Positions 35,708 through 47,295 are shown, counted from the first letter of the stretch. The stretch is 64,000 nucleotides of DNA from Streptomyces atratus (GCF_014648655.1 NZ_BMRN01000002.1:379813-443812); one strand, 5' to 3'. Made by a program: numbers and translations. The notes: a model not told the origin generated them from the sequence alone.

Positions 35708-35770
35708 CCGACCGGTGAGAATGCCTGGTCGGAATCGGCGCGGCGTCCCCTCCTGTGCGAGGGGATTTTT
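35708..35770 (+). promoter_or_regulatory. leuS transcription attenuator
   Basis: First hairpin: CCGACC (35708-35713) with GGTCGG (35727-35732). Then the terminator: TCCCCTC (35746-35752) with GAGGGGA (35759-35765) and TTTTT at 35766-35770, which is rare in this GC-rich genome. No T-box consensus was seen. Stalling on the Leu codons of the upstream peptide could rearrange the intervening segment. Confidence 0.7.
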
Positions 35771-35838
35771 CGTTTCCGTAGACGCGTGTCCGTAGACATG
35801 GGCGCCGGCAGATGACGATCGATGGAGCTTTGAGGATC

Positions 35839-38712
<2,874 letters not shown>

Positions 38713-38811
38713 CGCCGCTGATCGTCCCGCGCGAGGGCGCTCATCGTCCCCGCGTGACGGTCGTCGCGTAGCCGCCGATTGCTGTACGGCGGTGTGGGGG
38801 CGTTCCCCTAC

Positions 38812-38850
38812 GGGCAGGTTGGGGGTTCCGAAGGAACCCTCGGCCTGCCC
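38812..38850 (+). terminator. Terminator after leuS
   Basis: GGGCAGG-TT-GGGGGTTCC pairs with GGAACCCTCGGCCTGCCC around GAA, with a small internal mismatch, and is followed by TTTCC. Confidence 0.75.
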
Positions 38851-38910
38851 TTTCCGTTTACGGTGGAGGGGCCGGCACCCGGCAGCCGAGACGACATCCG
38901 AGGGGCGCTC

Positions 38911-39636
38911 ATGGAAGCCGTGATCCTGATTCTGGGGTTGCTCTTTTTCGCCTTCGTGGCCCTGGGCGTGTACGTGGGCGTCAAGGCCATCGGCGCGGCG
39001 AAGCGGGGTGTCGACCGTACGATCACCCAGGCGCGCCGCACCGTCGAGGACAGCACGCTGCGGGCGAAGAGCTATGGCCAGGCGGGTATGGGCGGAGAGC
39101 TGGCACAGCTGCGGCTCGCGTTGCGCACATCCATGCGGGCCACGCAGGAGGCGTTGCAGTCGGGAGTCGCCGAGGACGCCTCGCTCTCGGAGTCACTGGG
39201 CCTCTTCCAGCGGCTGAGTGTGCACGGGCGCGCGCTGGACGACGAGCTGAAGAAACTGGAGCGCGAGCCCGACCGGGCGACGGTCGCCTCGCTGCTGCCG
39301 GGACTGAAGCAGCGTACGGAGCGGATCACGCACTCTGCGGATTCGCTGCGGTGGGCCGCGCGGGACCGTGCGCGGCGGTTCACCGACGACGATCTGGACG
39401 CGCTGAATGCGCAGATCGATGTGGAGGCCGGGGCGCTGCGGCACTGGACGGTGGAGCCGGACGAGCCGGTCCGCAGGCAGGGGGAACCGCAGGGCGACGG
39501 GCGCGACCAGGGGCAGCGGCAAGGTCAGGGGCGTGGGCCGGCCGATGATGTGGCACAGGCGATCACGGCTCCGGACCCGCAACGCCAGACCGAATACCCG
39601 TGGCAGAAGGCGGCTCGGCCCGAAACGACGAACTGA
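38911..39636 (+). CDS. Membrane-anchored coiled-coil hypothetical protein
   Basis: 241 residues. An N-terminal membrane helix (AVILILGLLFFAFVALGVYV) is followed by a basic, helix-rich region (about 30-180) of coiled-coil character (RLALRTSMRATQEALQSGVA, DDELKKLEREPDRATVASLL). A Gln/Gly/Arg-rich disordered end follows. GAGGGG precedes the ATG at 38911. Similar proteins are common in streptomycetes beside leuS, but I cannot name a function. The N terminus is likely outside or embedded and the coil cytoplasmic. Confidence 0.75.
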   Translation: MEAVILILGLLFFAFVALGVYVGVKAIGAAKRGVDRTITQARRTVEDSTLRAKSYGQAGMGGELAQLRLALRTSMRATQEALQSGVAEDASLSESLGLFQRLSVHGRALDDELKKLEREPDRATVASLLPGLKQRTERITHSADSLRWAARDRARRFTDDDLDALNAQIDVEAGALRHWTVEPDEPVRRQGEPQGDGRDQGQRQGQGRGPADDVAQAITAPDPQRQTEYPWQKAARPETTN

Positions 39637-39766
39637 GGCGTTCGATGACCGGCGGTGAGGCGTCCGACGACCTGCGGTGACAGGAAGCGGTCCGAAGCGA
39701 TCGGGAGCGATCATTCGGTCGGGGTCGGACTGCCGAGCCGCAGACTCGCCAGGTAACCTCCCGCTC

Positions 39767-40612
39767 ATGTCCCGCCATGTCGCGATCGTCACCGATTCCA
39801 CGGCCTACCTGCCGCCCGAGGCGATGGAGCGGCACGGCATCACCGCAGTGCCGCTGACCGTCGTCCTCGGTGATCAGGCTCTGGAGGACGGCACCGAGAT
39901 CTCGGCCCGTTCCCTCGCGGTGGCGCTCCAGAAGCGTCGCCCCGTGACGACTTCCCGACCCAGCCCGGAGGTCTTCGCCGCCGCGTACAGGGCGGTGGCC
40001 GGGGCCGGAGCCACCGGCATCGTCTCGCTGCACCTCTCGGCCGAGATCTCGGGTACGTACGACGCGGCTCTGCTCGCGGCCAAGGACGCACCGGTTCCGG
40101 TACGGGTGGTGGACACCGGGATGGTCGCCATGGCCCTCGGATTCTGCGCCCTGGCGGCGGCGGAGACGGCAGAGGCGGGCGGAAGCCTGGACGAGGCCGT
40201 CGCAGCCGCGGAGAAGCGGGCAGCGGGCACCTCCGCGTACTTCTACGTCGACACGCTGGACTATCTGCGCCGCGGCGGTCGTATCGGTACCGCGCAGGCT
40301 CTGCTGGGATCGGCGCTCGCCGTGAAGCCGCTGCTCCAGCTGGACGGCGGCCGTATCGAACTGCTGGAGAAGGTACGGACGGCCTCGAAGGCGATCGCGC
40401 GTCTGGAGGAGATTGTCGCGGAACGGGCGGGCAGCAGCCGGGTGGACGTCGCCGTGCATCACCTGGCGGCACCCGAGCGGGCCGAGCGGCTCGCCGAGCG
40501 GCTGCGTGAGCGGGTGCCGGGTCTGGTCGATCTGCATGTCAGCGAGGTGGGCGCGGTGATCGGTGCGCACACCGGGCCCGGCCTGCTCGGGGCAGTGGTT
40601 TCGCCGCGCTGA
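39767..40612 (+). CDS. DegV family fatty-acid-binding protein
   Basis: 281 residues. DegV proteins bind a fatty acid; in Firmicutes they supply FakB-type subunits to fatty-acid kinase. Motifs: VAIVTDSTAYLPPE at the start, TTSRPSPEVF with the conserved Ser, LSAEISGTYDAAL, VVDTGMVAMALGF, DTLDYLRRGGRIG and a final GAVIGAHTGPGLLG. The length is normal. Start at ATG 39767. No kinase partner is encoded nearby. Confidence 0.92.
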   Translation: MSRHVAIVTDSTAYLPPEAMERHGITAVPLTVVLGDQALEDGTEISARSLAVALQKRRPVTTSRPSPEVFAAAYRAVAGAGATGIVSLHLSAEISGTYDAALLAAKDAPVPVRVVDTGMVAMALGFCALAAAETAEAGGSLDEAVAAAEKRAAGTSAYFYVDTLDYLRRGGRIGTAQALLGSALAVKPLLQLDGGRIELLEKVRTASKAIARLEEIVAERAGSSRVDVAVHHLAAPERAERLAERLRERVPGLVDLHVSEVGAVIGAHTGPGLLGAVVSPR

Positions 40613-40649
40613 AGCCGATTCGCCCACGTCACCCCTCGGGGCGGTCGAG

Positions 40650-40676
40650 TTATCCACAACTGGTTGTTTGTCCACC
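40650..40676 (+). promoter_or_regulatory. Two DnaA-box-like sites upstream of comEA
   Basis: TTATCCACA (40650-40658) and TTGTCCACC (40668-40676) lie in the same orientation with nine bases between them, about 50 bases before the comEA ATG. They match the E. coli and Streptomyces DnaA-box consensus respectively (the second with one difference). Confidence 0.55.
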
Positions 40677-40728
40677 GAGATTGGGCCTGCTCAGCGGGTT
40701 CGGACGGATGTGCCTACCGTCGTGAGGC

Positions 40729-41811
40729 ATGGCTCCCCGATCACATCGTGCAACCAGCGGAAGCGGAAGCGGCCCCGGCCGCACCCCGGCCTCGGACGGG
40801 CGCGCCCGTGGCGGTCCCGGCCTCGGACCCGGACGGCGACGGTCGTCGCGCGGGCGTGCCGACGTCGTAGCGGCGGCTTCGCGCCGTCGGGCGGACGCCC
40901 TCATGGGAGGTGCGTACGGCGGACGGGTCGCGCGGCCTGTGCTGGGGGTGGCTTCGGCTCCCGCTCCGGTCTCGGCCCCGAGCCCGCCCTCGATGCCAAG
41001 TCCCGCTCCGGATACGGCTCCTGCGCCGGCTTCGACCCCGACCTCGACCCCGACCTCGCCTTCGGCCCCGGCGCAGGTCGCCAGGGTGCCGGGGTGGCGG
41101 GAGAGGCTGGTTCCGGCACTGCGGGAGCGGATTCCGGTGTGGCTGCAGCTCAGATGTGGTTTGGAGCCAAGGACCCTTGCCGCACTGGCCGTTGTCCTGA
41201 TCGCGGCCGCGGTCTTTGCCGCGGTGCATTTCCGGTCCGCGCGCCCCCACTCCGTACGCGCTCCCGATCCGGTCAACGAGGCTGCGCACGCCAGGACTTC
41301 GGGCCCGGTGACGGATGGCGCCGGAGCGCCCGAGCCGTCACCGGGGCCGCCACCGGCGACGGGGCCGGGCGGGCACATCGTGGTCGATGTGAGCGGGAAG
41401 GTGCGAAGTCCGGGGATCCATCAACTGCCGTCCGGTGCAAGGGTCGCTGATGCGCTGCGTGCGGCGGGCGGAGCCCGGCCGGGTGTCGACCTCACCGGGA
41501 TCAACCGGGCGCGGGTGCTCATGGACGGGGAGCAGATCGTGGTGGGCGCCCCGCCAGGCCCTCCTGCCGCCGGCAGCACAGGAGGAGCCGCTGCGGGCGG
41601 CGGCGGCAGCCCCACGAGCGGACCGGTCAGCCTCAACCGCGCGACCCTGGAACAACTCGACACCCTGCCCGGCGTCGGCCCGGTTCTCGCGCAGCACATC
41701 GTCGATTACCGCACACAGCACGGCGGTTTCCGTTCCGTCGATGAGCTCCGCGAGGTCAACGGGATCGGTGACCGCCGGTTCGCCGACCTCCAGCCGCTGG
41801 TGGGGCCATGA
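40729..41811 (+). CDS. comEA: ComEA-family helix-hairpin-helix DNA-binding protein
   Basis: 360 residues. A long Arg/Gly/Ser/Pro-rich cytoplasmic part (including APAPVSAPSPPSMPSPAP-type repeats), one membrane helix (AALAVVLIAAAVFAAVHF, near 150-168), an SLBB-type domain (VVDVSGKVRSPGIHQLPSGA) and C-terminal helix-hairpin-helix motifs (LNRATLEQLDTLPGVGPVLA, then IVDYRTQHGGF and LREVNGIGDRRF). ComEA binds incoming DNA at the cell surface in competent bacteria. Its stop overlaps the comEC start (ATGA), so they are coupled. The N-terminal arm is unusually long for the family. Confidence 0.93.
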   Translation: MAPRSHRATSGSGSGPGRTPASDGRARGGPGLGPGRRRSSRGRADVVAAASRRRADALMGGAYGGRVARPVLGVASAPAPVSAPSPPSMPSPAPDTAPAPASTPTSTPTSPSAPAQVARVPGWRERLVPALRERIPVWLQLRCGLEPRTLAALAVVLIAAAVFAAVHFRSARPHSVRAPDPVNEAAHARTSGPVTDGAGAPEPSPGPPPATGPGGHIVVDVSGKVRSPGIHQLPSGARVADALRAAGGARPGVDLTGINRARVLMDGEQIVVGAPPGPPAAGSTGGAAAGGGGSPTSGPVSLNRATLEQLDTLPGVGPVLAQHIVDYRTQHGGFRSVDELREVNGIGDRRFADLQPLVGP

Positions 41812-44381
41812 ATCCCCCGGACGTCCATGCGGCGTCGGGCCGGAGGCTGGGTGCCGCCGACCCGCGGCAGGAGGGCCCGGTCGACCTCCGGCTGGTCCCG
41901 CCGGCCATGGCGGCCTGGGCCGGGGCAGCGCTCGCGCTGAGCGCGCCGGGGCGGTGGACGACGGCGGGCGTGATGCTCTGCATCGGCGCAGCCATGGTGC
42001 TCCTGGCAATGTCGGGAGCATCGGCGACGCGTGCGATGCGCAGACTGTCGGCCGATGCCGGGGGAGGGGCGACGGACGACGAGAACACGATGCGCAACCG
42101 GCGGCGGCCGCACACCACCGCTACCGCCACTGCTGCGGCGCTGCTCTGTGCGGCGGCCGGGGCTGCGGCGGCCGGGTTGCACGGCGCGGACGTACGGCAG
42201 GGGCCGATCCATGGGCTGGGCCAGAGGTTCGCGAGGGTCGAGGCGGAGGTGACGGTGACGTCCGACGCCCGGCAGGCCCAGCCCCGGGTGAGAGGCGACC
42301 GGAGCATGCCTGCCTCGCTCCTCATGGACGCCGAGATCACGCGGCTGACCGGACCCGACGGCGCGGTCACCAGGCTGCGTACGCCGGTGCTGCTGATCGT
42401 CTCGCCCGGCGGGTCGATGGCCCGGTGGCAGCAGTTGCTCCCTTCCACGCAACTGCACATCGGCGGCCGACTGGCGCCACCGATGCACGAAGGGGGGCGC
42501 AACGCCGCCGTACTGCGGCCCGAGGGAAAAGGCCCGCCCCGCATCACCGGTCCACCTTCCTTTCTCCAGCGCACGGCGGGTGCTCTGCGCGGTGGTCTGC
42601 GGCAGGCGACCGAGCGGCTGGATTCCGATGCGCGGGCGCTTCTGCCGGGCCTCGTGGTCGGCGACACCTCGCGGGTCACCCCCGAACTGCACGATGCCTT
42701 CCAGGCGGCCGATCTCACCCACCTGATGGCGGTCTCCGGTGCCAACCTGGCGATCCTGCTCGTCATCCTGATCGGACCGTCGGCCACAGCGTCGCGCGTC
42801 GAACGGCGCGGCCTGGCACCCCGGTTGGGGATCTCGCTGCGAATGACGGCGTTGCTCGGCGGCGGGCTCACACTCGCCTTCGTCATCGTCTGCCGACCCG
42901 AGCCGAGCGTGCTGCGGGCCGCGGCCTGCGGACTGATCACCCTGCTCGCCATCGGCACGGGGCGCCGCAGATCACTGATCCCCGCGCTGGCCGCCGCAGT
43001 TCTGCTGCTGGTGCTGTACGACCCGTGGATGGCGCGCAGTTACGGCTTCGTCCTCTCCGTCCTGGCCACCGGTGCCCTGCTCACCATCGCCCCGAAGTGG
43101 AGCGACGCGCTGCAACGGCGCCGGGTTCCGCCCAGGCTCGCCGAGGCACTGGCCGCGGCCGCCGCGGCGCAGGCGGTGTGCGCACCGGTCGTCGTGCTGC
43201 TCGCTTCCCGGGTCAGCCTGGTGGCGATCCCGTGCAATCTGCTGGCCGAGTTCGCGGTGGCGCCGGCCACGGTCCTCGGGTTCGCGGCGCTCGTCCTGGC
43301 GCCGGTGGCCATGCCGGTGGCAGAGCTGCTCGCCCGGATCGCGGGATGGCCGACCGGGTGGATCGCCTCGGTGGCCCGCACCGGGGCGGCCCTGCCCGGG
43401 GCGGAGATCGACTGGCCCGACGGCGGGAAGGGAGCGCTGCTGCTCACCGCGCTGACAGCTCTGGTGGTGCTGTTCGCCCGTCGTGTCGTGCGCCACCCCT
43501 GGGTCTGTTCGGCCGCCGCGCTGCTGCTGATCCTTGCGGTGCTGCGCCCGGTGCCGCTCACCCGCGTACTGACCGGATGGCCGCCGCCGGACTGGGCGTT
43601 CGCGATGTGCGACGTGGGGCAGGGCGACGCCTTGGTGCTGGCCGCGGGGGACGGTGCGGGTGTGGTCGTCGACACCGGTCCCGATCCCCGGCTCGCCGAC
43701 CGGTGCCTGCGCGACCTGGGCATCACCGAGGTACCGCTCCTGGTCCTCACGCACTTCCACGCGGACCATGTACGGGGGTTGCCCGGTGTACTGCGGGGCA
43801 GAGCGGTGGGGGCGATCCAGACGACGAGCCTGGACGAACCGTCGGACCAGGTTGCGTTCGTACGGAGAACGGCTGCCGCGTCGGGCGTCCCCCTCGTGCG
43901 GGCCGCCCCCGGTGAACGCCGCCGGATCGGGCCGCTCGACTGGCGGGTCCTCTGGCCGGCGGGCGGCATGGGGGCGGGCGGTGCATCTATGGACCCAGGG
44001 GCCGGGCCCGTACCGCAGGAGCCGAATGACGCCAGTGTCACCCTGTATGTCCGGACCGGCGAGCTGACCCTTTTGCTCCTGGGCGACCTCGAACCTCCGG
44101 CCCAGCAGGGGCTGTTGCGCAGGTATCCCACGTTGCCGCGGGTGGACGTTCTCAAGGTCGCCCATCATGGCTCCGCCCACCAGGACCCCGCTCTGCTGCG
44201 CAGCGCACACCCGAGACTTGCCCTGGTGAGCGTGGGCAGGGACAACCCGTACGGTCACCCGGCCGCGCGCACCGTCGATGCGCTCAGAGCCGGCGGCGCG
44301 GTGGTGCTGCGTACGGACACCGACGGCGCGATCGCCGTGACGGGTGCAGGGCGGGGGCTGCGGGCGGTGGGTCAGTCATAA
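41808..44381 (+). CDS. comEC: ComEC/Rec2 DNA-uptake channel
   Basis: 857 residues. A hydrophobic N-terminal region leads to the competence domain (LTHLMAVSGANLAILLVILI, near 303-322, the family signature) with many membrane helices up to about 590. A metallo-beta-lactamase-like domain follows, with DVGQGDALVLAAGDG, VVDTGPDPR, LTHFHADHVRGLPG (near 646) and KVAHHGSAHQDPALL. This layout is standard for ComEC proteins with a soluble nuclease-like end. It forms the two-gene unit with comEA. Natural competence is not established in most streptomycetes, so the actual function is open. Confidence 0.95.
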   Translation: MNPPDVHAASGRRLGAADPRQEGPVDLRLVPPAMAAWAGAALALSAPGRWTTAGVMLCIGAAMVLLAMSGASATRAMRRLSADAGGGATDDENTMRNRRRPHTTATATAAALLCAAAGAAAAGLHGADVRQGPIHGLGQRFARVEAEVTVTSDARQAQPRVRGDRSMPASLLMDAEITRLTGPDGAVTRLRTPVLLIVSPGGSMARWQQLLPSTQLHIGGRLAPPMHEGGRNAAVLRPEGKGPPRITGPPSFLQRTAGALRGGLRQATERLDSDARALLPGLVVGDTSRVTPELHDAFQAADLTHLMAVSGANLAILLVILIGPSATASRVERRGLAPRLGISLRMTALLGGGLTLAFVIVCRPEPSVLRAAACGLITLLAIGTGRRRSLIPALAAAVLLLVLYDPWMARSYGFVLSVLATGALLTIAPKWSDALQRRRVPPRLAEALAAAAAAQAVCAPVVVLLASRVSLVAIPCNLLAEFAVAPATVLGFAALVLAPVAMPVAELLARIAGWPTGWIASVARTGAALPGAEIDWPDGGKGALLLTALTALVVLFARRVVRHPWVCSAAALLLILAVLRPVPLTRVLTGWPPPDWAFAMCDVGQGDALVLAAGDGAGVVVDTGPDPRLADRCLRDLGITEVPLLVLTHFHADHVRGLPGVLRGRAVGAIQTTSLDEPSDQVAFVRRTAAASGVPLVRAAPGERRRIGPLDWRVLWPAGGMGAGGASMDPGAGPVPQEPNDASVTLYVRTGELTLLLLGDLEPPAQQGLLRRYPTLPRVDVLKVAHHGSAHQDPALLRSAHPRLALVSVGRDNPYGHPAARTVDALRAGGAVVLRTDTDGAIAVTGAGRGLRAVGQS

Positions 44382-44393
44382 GCACTGTCCGCA

Positions 44394-44441
44394 TGAGTGA
44401 GGGGCACAGAATGCGACTGAGCGATGGGCGCAGAATCAGTG
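44394..44441. repeat. Two imperfect 24-base direct repeats after comEC
   Basis: TGAGTGAGGGGCACAGAAT and TGAGCGATGGGCGCAGAAT (16 of 19 identical) start exactly 24 bases apart. They lie in the 248-base gap before the YceI gene. No confident promoter was found in that gap, so these could be operator half-sites. Confidence 0.5.
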
Positions 44442-44629
44442 ACGCACACAAGTGCGTACGACCAATTCGGACCTTCGGTAACACCTCTACCCAAGCCCTT
44501 GCTAGCTGCTCTGTTTGCCTCGAACGCCACAATAGTGATCGAATGAATGCTCGTCGGTGGGCCGCTGCTCCGACGAGGACGTCCAGCCGTCAGGCCCCAA
44601 GGTGAATCGCCCCCGGGGGTAGGTAGAAG

Positions 44630-45514
44630 ATGTTCGGCCGTTGGCTGGGAAGCAGGGGAGCGGCGGGTGCCGCGCGTGGCAACGCCCTCACGGGACTTGA
44701 GGTGCCGCGCACTGCGGGAGTGCTCAGCTGCCGAGTACTCGACCCCGTCAACGAGGTCGTGCAGCAAGCCGAGTTCGTGGTCACGGACAGCGTGGGCCGC
44801 AAGGTCTTCGGCGGTGAGACGGACCCGTACGGCAATGTCCTTGCCACCGTCCCGGCCGGCGAGTACCGGCTGGCCGTCACGGCTGAGGGCTTCACCCCGT
44901 TCCACGGCGCGGCCACGGTCGTCGAGGGAGGCCATGCGAGCCTCGGCGATGTGACCCTGCAACTGTCCGTGCCCCCGCAGCTGCCCGACCCCGGCGAGTG
45001 GGAGGTCGAACCGATGCACTCGCAGATCGGCTTCACGGCCCGGCACATCGGCATGGCACGCATCCACGGCCGGTTCAACACCTTCGCCGGTGCTGTCCGT
45101 ATCGCCGACCGCATGGAGAGCTCGGCCATGCACGTGATCATCGATGCCGCGTCGATCGACACGAATGTCCAGATGCGCGACGACCATCTGCGCTCCAGCG
45201 ACTTCCTCGACGTCGGGCGCTATCCGACGCTGGAGTTCTACAGCGACCGTTTCGTCCACCGCGGCGGCAGCCGCTGGGGTGTGACCGGCGCGCTCACACT
45301 GCACGGCGTCAGCCGTACGGTCACGCTGGACACCCAGTACCTCGGCGTGGGCAACGGCTTGGAGGGCGAGACCCGCGCCGCCTGCCGGGCCACCACGGAG
45401 CTGCACCGCGAGGACTTCACCCTCACCTGGCAGACCATGCTGGCCCGCGGCATCGCGGCCGTCGGTTCCAGCATCTCCATCGACATGGACATCCAGATCG
45501 TCCCCAAGGGTTGA
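44630..45514 (+). CDS. YceI-family lipid-binding protein with N-terminal carboxypeptidase-regulatory-like domain
   Basis: 294 residues. Residues about 30-115 resemble a CnaB/carboxypeptidase-regulatory beta sandwich (PYGNVLATVPAGEYRLAVTA, then EGFTPFHGAA). From about 122 the YceI domain follows: WEVEPMHSQIGFTARHIGMA, GRFNTFAGAV, HLRSSDFLDVGRYPTLEFYS and ALTLHGVSRTVTL. YceI proteins form a lipocalin-like barrel that binds polyisoprenoids or amphiphiles. No signal peptide is evident, so a cytoplasmic location is likely, unlike the exported E. coli YceI. ATG at 44630 with GGGGGTAGG upstream. Confidence 0.88.
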   Translation: MFGRWLGSRGAAGAARGNALTGLEVPRTAGVLSCRVLDPVNEVVQQAEFVVTDSVGRKVFGGETDPYGNVLATVPAGEYRLAVTAEGFTPFHGAATVVEGGHASLGDVTLQLSVPPQLPDPGEWEVEPMHSQIGFTARHIGMARIHGRFNTFAGAVRIADRMESSAMHVIIDAASIDTNVQMRDDHLRSSDFLDVGRYPTLEFYSDRFVHRGGSRWGVTGALTLHGVSRTVTLDTQYLGVGNGLEGETRAACRATTELHREDFTLTWQTMLARGIAAVGSSISIDMDIQIVPKG

Positions 45515-45539
45515 ACCCCTGGGGTGCCCCGGCGCCCCT

Positions 45540-45785
45540 CTAGGGCGCTTCGAGCCACCCCTCGTACTCCGCGGCGAACGCATCGAGCGCCAAGGAGTCC
45601 AGCAGCCCCGACGGGTCCTCCACGACGACCAGCCACTGGGCGTCCTCGGCGTCGTCCTCGCCGGCCAGTGCATCGCGTACGAGCTGGGGTTCCTCGACGA
45701 CCCCGAAGCGGTCGCCGAGTTCTGCGGCCACTTCCTCCGCGGCATCGCGGTCGGGCAGCACCAGCACATGTCTTACATCGCTCAC
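45540..45785 (-). CDS. Small conserved hypothetical protein
   Basis: 81 residues (starts VSDVRHVLVLPDRDAAEEVA, ends FAAEYEGWLEAP). Strongly acidic with a ferredoxin-like alternation of strands and helices. GGGAG lies well placed before the GTG at 45785. It is convergent with the YceI gene, whose stop is 25 bases away. No family recognised; the composition and clean start make it a real gene. Confidence 0.75.
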   Translation of the reverse strand: MSDVRHVLVLPDRDAAEEVAAELGDRFGVVEEPQLVRDALAGEDDAEDAQWLVVVEDPSGLLDSLALDAFAAEYEGWLEAP

Positions 45786-45859
45786 CTGCCCATTCTCCCG
45801 TACCGGGTGAGAGGTGCGGTCCGGCCGGCGCCGTCCCGCCGAGCGAGTGGCGCCGGGCG

Positions 45860-46003
45860 CCCAACGGCCGTTCATGTGCATGAAGCTCTCGGGGCAACGG
45901 CTACCGGCGACCACCGACGACGGCAGCGCCGCGTCGAGGCGTCGCAGGTCGTCCGAACCGAGCACGAGCTGCGTCGCGGCGAGATTTTCTTCCAGCGGCG
46001 GCC
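45860..46003 (-). pseudogene. C-terminal fragment of an aldo/keto reductase
   Basis: On the minus strand LEENLAATQLVLGSDDLRRL and the following DAALPSSVVAGSRCPESFMH match the last ~45 residues of aldo/keto reductases (LEENL...L..DDLRRLDA...V.G.RYPE..M). There is no matching barrel upstream; within ~100 bases the DNA changes to short tandem repeats. Only the tail survives. Confidence 0.6.
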
Positions 46004-46040
46004 TCGGTGATCGGACGCCCGGCGCCATCGCGCCAGGTGC

Positions 46041-46072
46041 CCGAGCCCCCAGGTGTCCGAGCCCCCAGGTGT
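46041..46072. repeat. Perfect 16-base tandem duplication
   Basis: CCGAGCCCCCAGGTGT occurs twice head to tail, next to a third partial copy (GCGCCAGGTGC). It marks the junction between the aldo/keto reductase fragment and holA. Confidence 0.85.
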
Positions 46073-46149
46073 CCGTACGAGGTGGCTCCCGCACGAGGCG
46101 GGCAGGGAGCCCGGCAGGATGTCGGTGGCGCGTGGGATGCTGGACGGCG

Positions 46150-47136
46150 ATGGCCACCAGAAGGAATTCCACCGACGATCCGCTTGCCCCCCTCACGCTC
46201 GCCGTGGGCCAGGAGGACCTGCTCCTCGACCGCGCCGTGCAACAGGTGGTGGCGGCGGCCCGTGTCTCCGACCCCGACACGGATGTCCGCGATCTCACCT
46301 CCGACCAGCTCCAGCCCGGCACCCTTGCCGAGCTGACGAGCCCGTCGCTCTTCGCCGAGCGCAAGGTGGTGATCGTGCGCAATGCACAGGATCTCTCCGC
46401 CGACACGATCAAGGACGTCAAGGCGTACCTCGGCGATCCGGTCGAGGAGATCACCCTCGTTCTGCTGCATGCGGGCGGGGCGAAGGGCAAGGGCCTGCTG
46501 GACGCGGCGCGCAAGGCCGGGGCACGGGAGGTCGCGTGTCCGAAGACGACCAAGCCGGCCGAGCGGCTCTCGTTCGTGCGGTCGGAGTTCCGGGCGCTGG
46601 GGCGCTCGGCGACCCCCGAGGCGTGCCAGGCGCTGGTCGACTCCATCGGCAGCGATCTGCGGGAGCTGGCGAGTGCGGTTTCGCAGCTCGTCGCGGATGT
46701 CGAGGGCACGATCGACGAGGCGGTCGTCGCCCGCTACTACACGGGCCGTGCGGAGGCATCGAGTTTCACCGTCGCCGACCGCGCAGTGGAGGGGCGGGCT
46801 GCGGAGGCGCTCGAGGCGTTGCGCTGGTCGCTGTCCACCGGGGTGGCGCCCGTGCTGATCACCAGCGCGCTGGCACAGGGCGTACGGGCGATCGGAAAGC
46901 TGTCCTCGGCGCGCGGAGGGCGGCCCGCGGACCTCGCTCGTGAGCTGGGCATGCCGCCGTGGAAGATCGACCGGGTGCGCCAGCAGATGCGTGGGTGGAC
47001 GCCGGACGGCGTGGCGGTGGCGCTGCGGGCGGTCGCGGAGGCCGACGCGGGCGTCAAGGGGGGCGGCGACGATCCGGAGTACGCGCTGGAGAAGGCCGTG
47101 GTCGCGGTGGCGCGGGCGGCGCGGTCGGGGCGGTAA
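46150..47136 (+). CDS. holA: DNA polymerase III subunit delta
   Basis: 328 residues; the clamp-loader subunit that opens the beta clamp. Segments PLTLAVGQEDLLLDRAVQQV, TSPSLFAERKVVIVRNAQDL, ELASAVSQLVADVEG and ELGMPPWKIDRVRQQMRGWT match the family. ATG at 46150; the ribosome site is weak (TGGA). It is convergent with rpsT, from which a strong bidirectional terminator separates it. The holA/rpsT arrangement is widely conserved. Confidence 0.92.
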   Translation: MATRRNSTDDPLAPLTLAVGQEDLLLDRAVQQVVAAARVSDPDTDVRDLTSDQLQPGTLAELTSPSLFAERKVVIVRNAQDLSADTIKDVKAYLGDPVEEITLVLLHAGGAKGKGLLDAARKAGAREVACPKTTKPAERLSFVRSEFRALGRSATPEACQALVDSIGSDLRELASAVSQLVADVEGTIDEAVVARYYTGRAEASSFTVADRAVEGRAAEALEALRWSLSTGVAPVLITSALAQGVRAIGKLSSARGGRPADLARELGMPPWKIDRVRQQMRGWTPDGVAVALRAVAEADAGVKGGGDDPEYALEKAVVAVARAARSGR

Positions 47137-47243
47137 CCGGGCGGGGCGAGGGCGCCGGGTTCGTCCGGCGGCTGCTCTGCCCTCAAGCGCCGCACGAGCC
47201 CAAACCGGACGAGCCCAAAACCGGACGGGCTCGAAGCGGGTAC

Positions 47244-47295
47244 ACCGAAGGCCCCGGGTCTCGCTCTGGGGAGAGCGAGGCCCGGGGCCTTCGGT
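47244..47295. terminator. Bidirectional terminator between holA and rpsT
   Basis: ACCGAAGGCCCCGGGTCTCG, extended by CTCT, pairs with the complementary 24-base arm ending at 47295 around GGGG. It serves the convergent genes holA (+) and rpsT (-). Confidence 0.9.

Noticed and set aside
35640..35838. T-box riboswitch before leuS
   Set aside because: No T-box consensus or specifier structure was found; a Leu-codon leader peptide explains the layout better.
40650..40676. Replication origin
   Set aside because: Only two DnaA-like boxes, no dnaA/dnaN neighbourhood and no box cluster.
44393..44605. 70-codon frame between comEC and the YceI gene
   Set aside because: No ribosome site and no protein-like composition; it covers the direct repeats.
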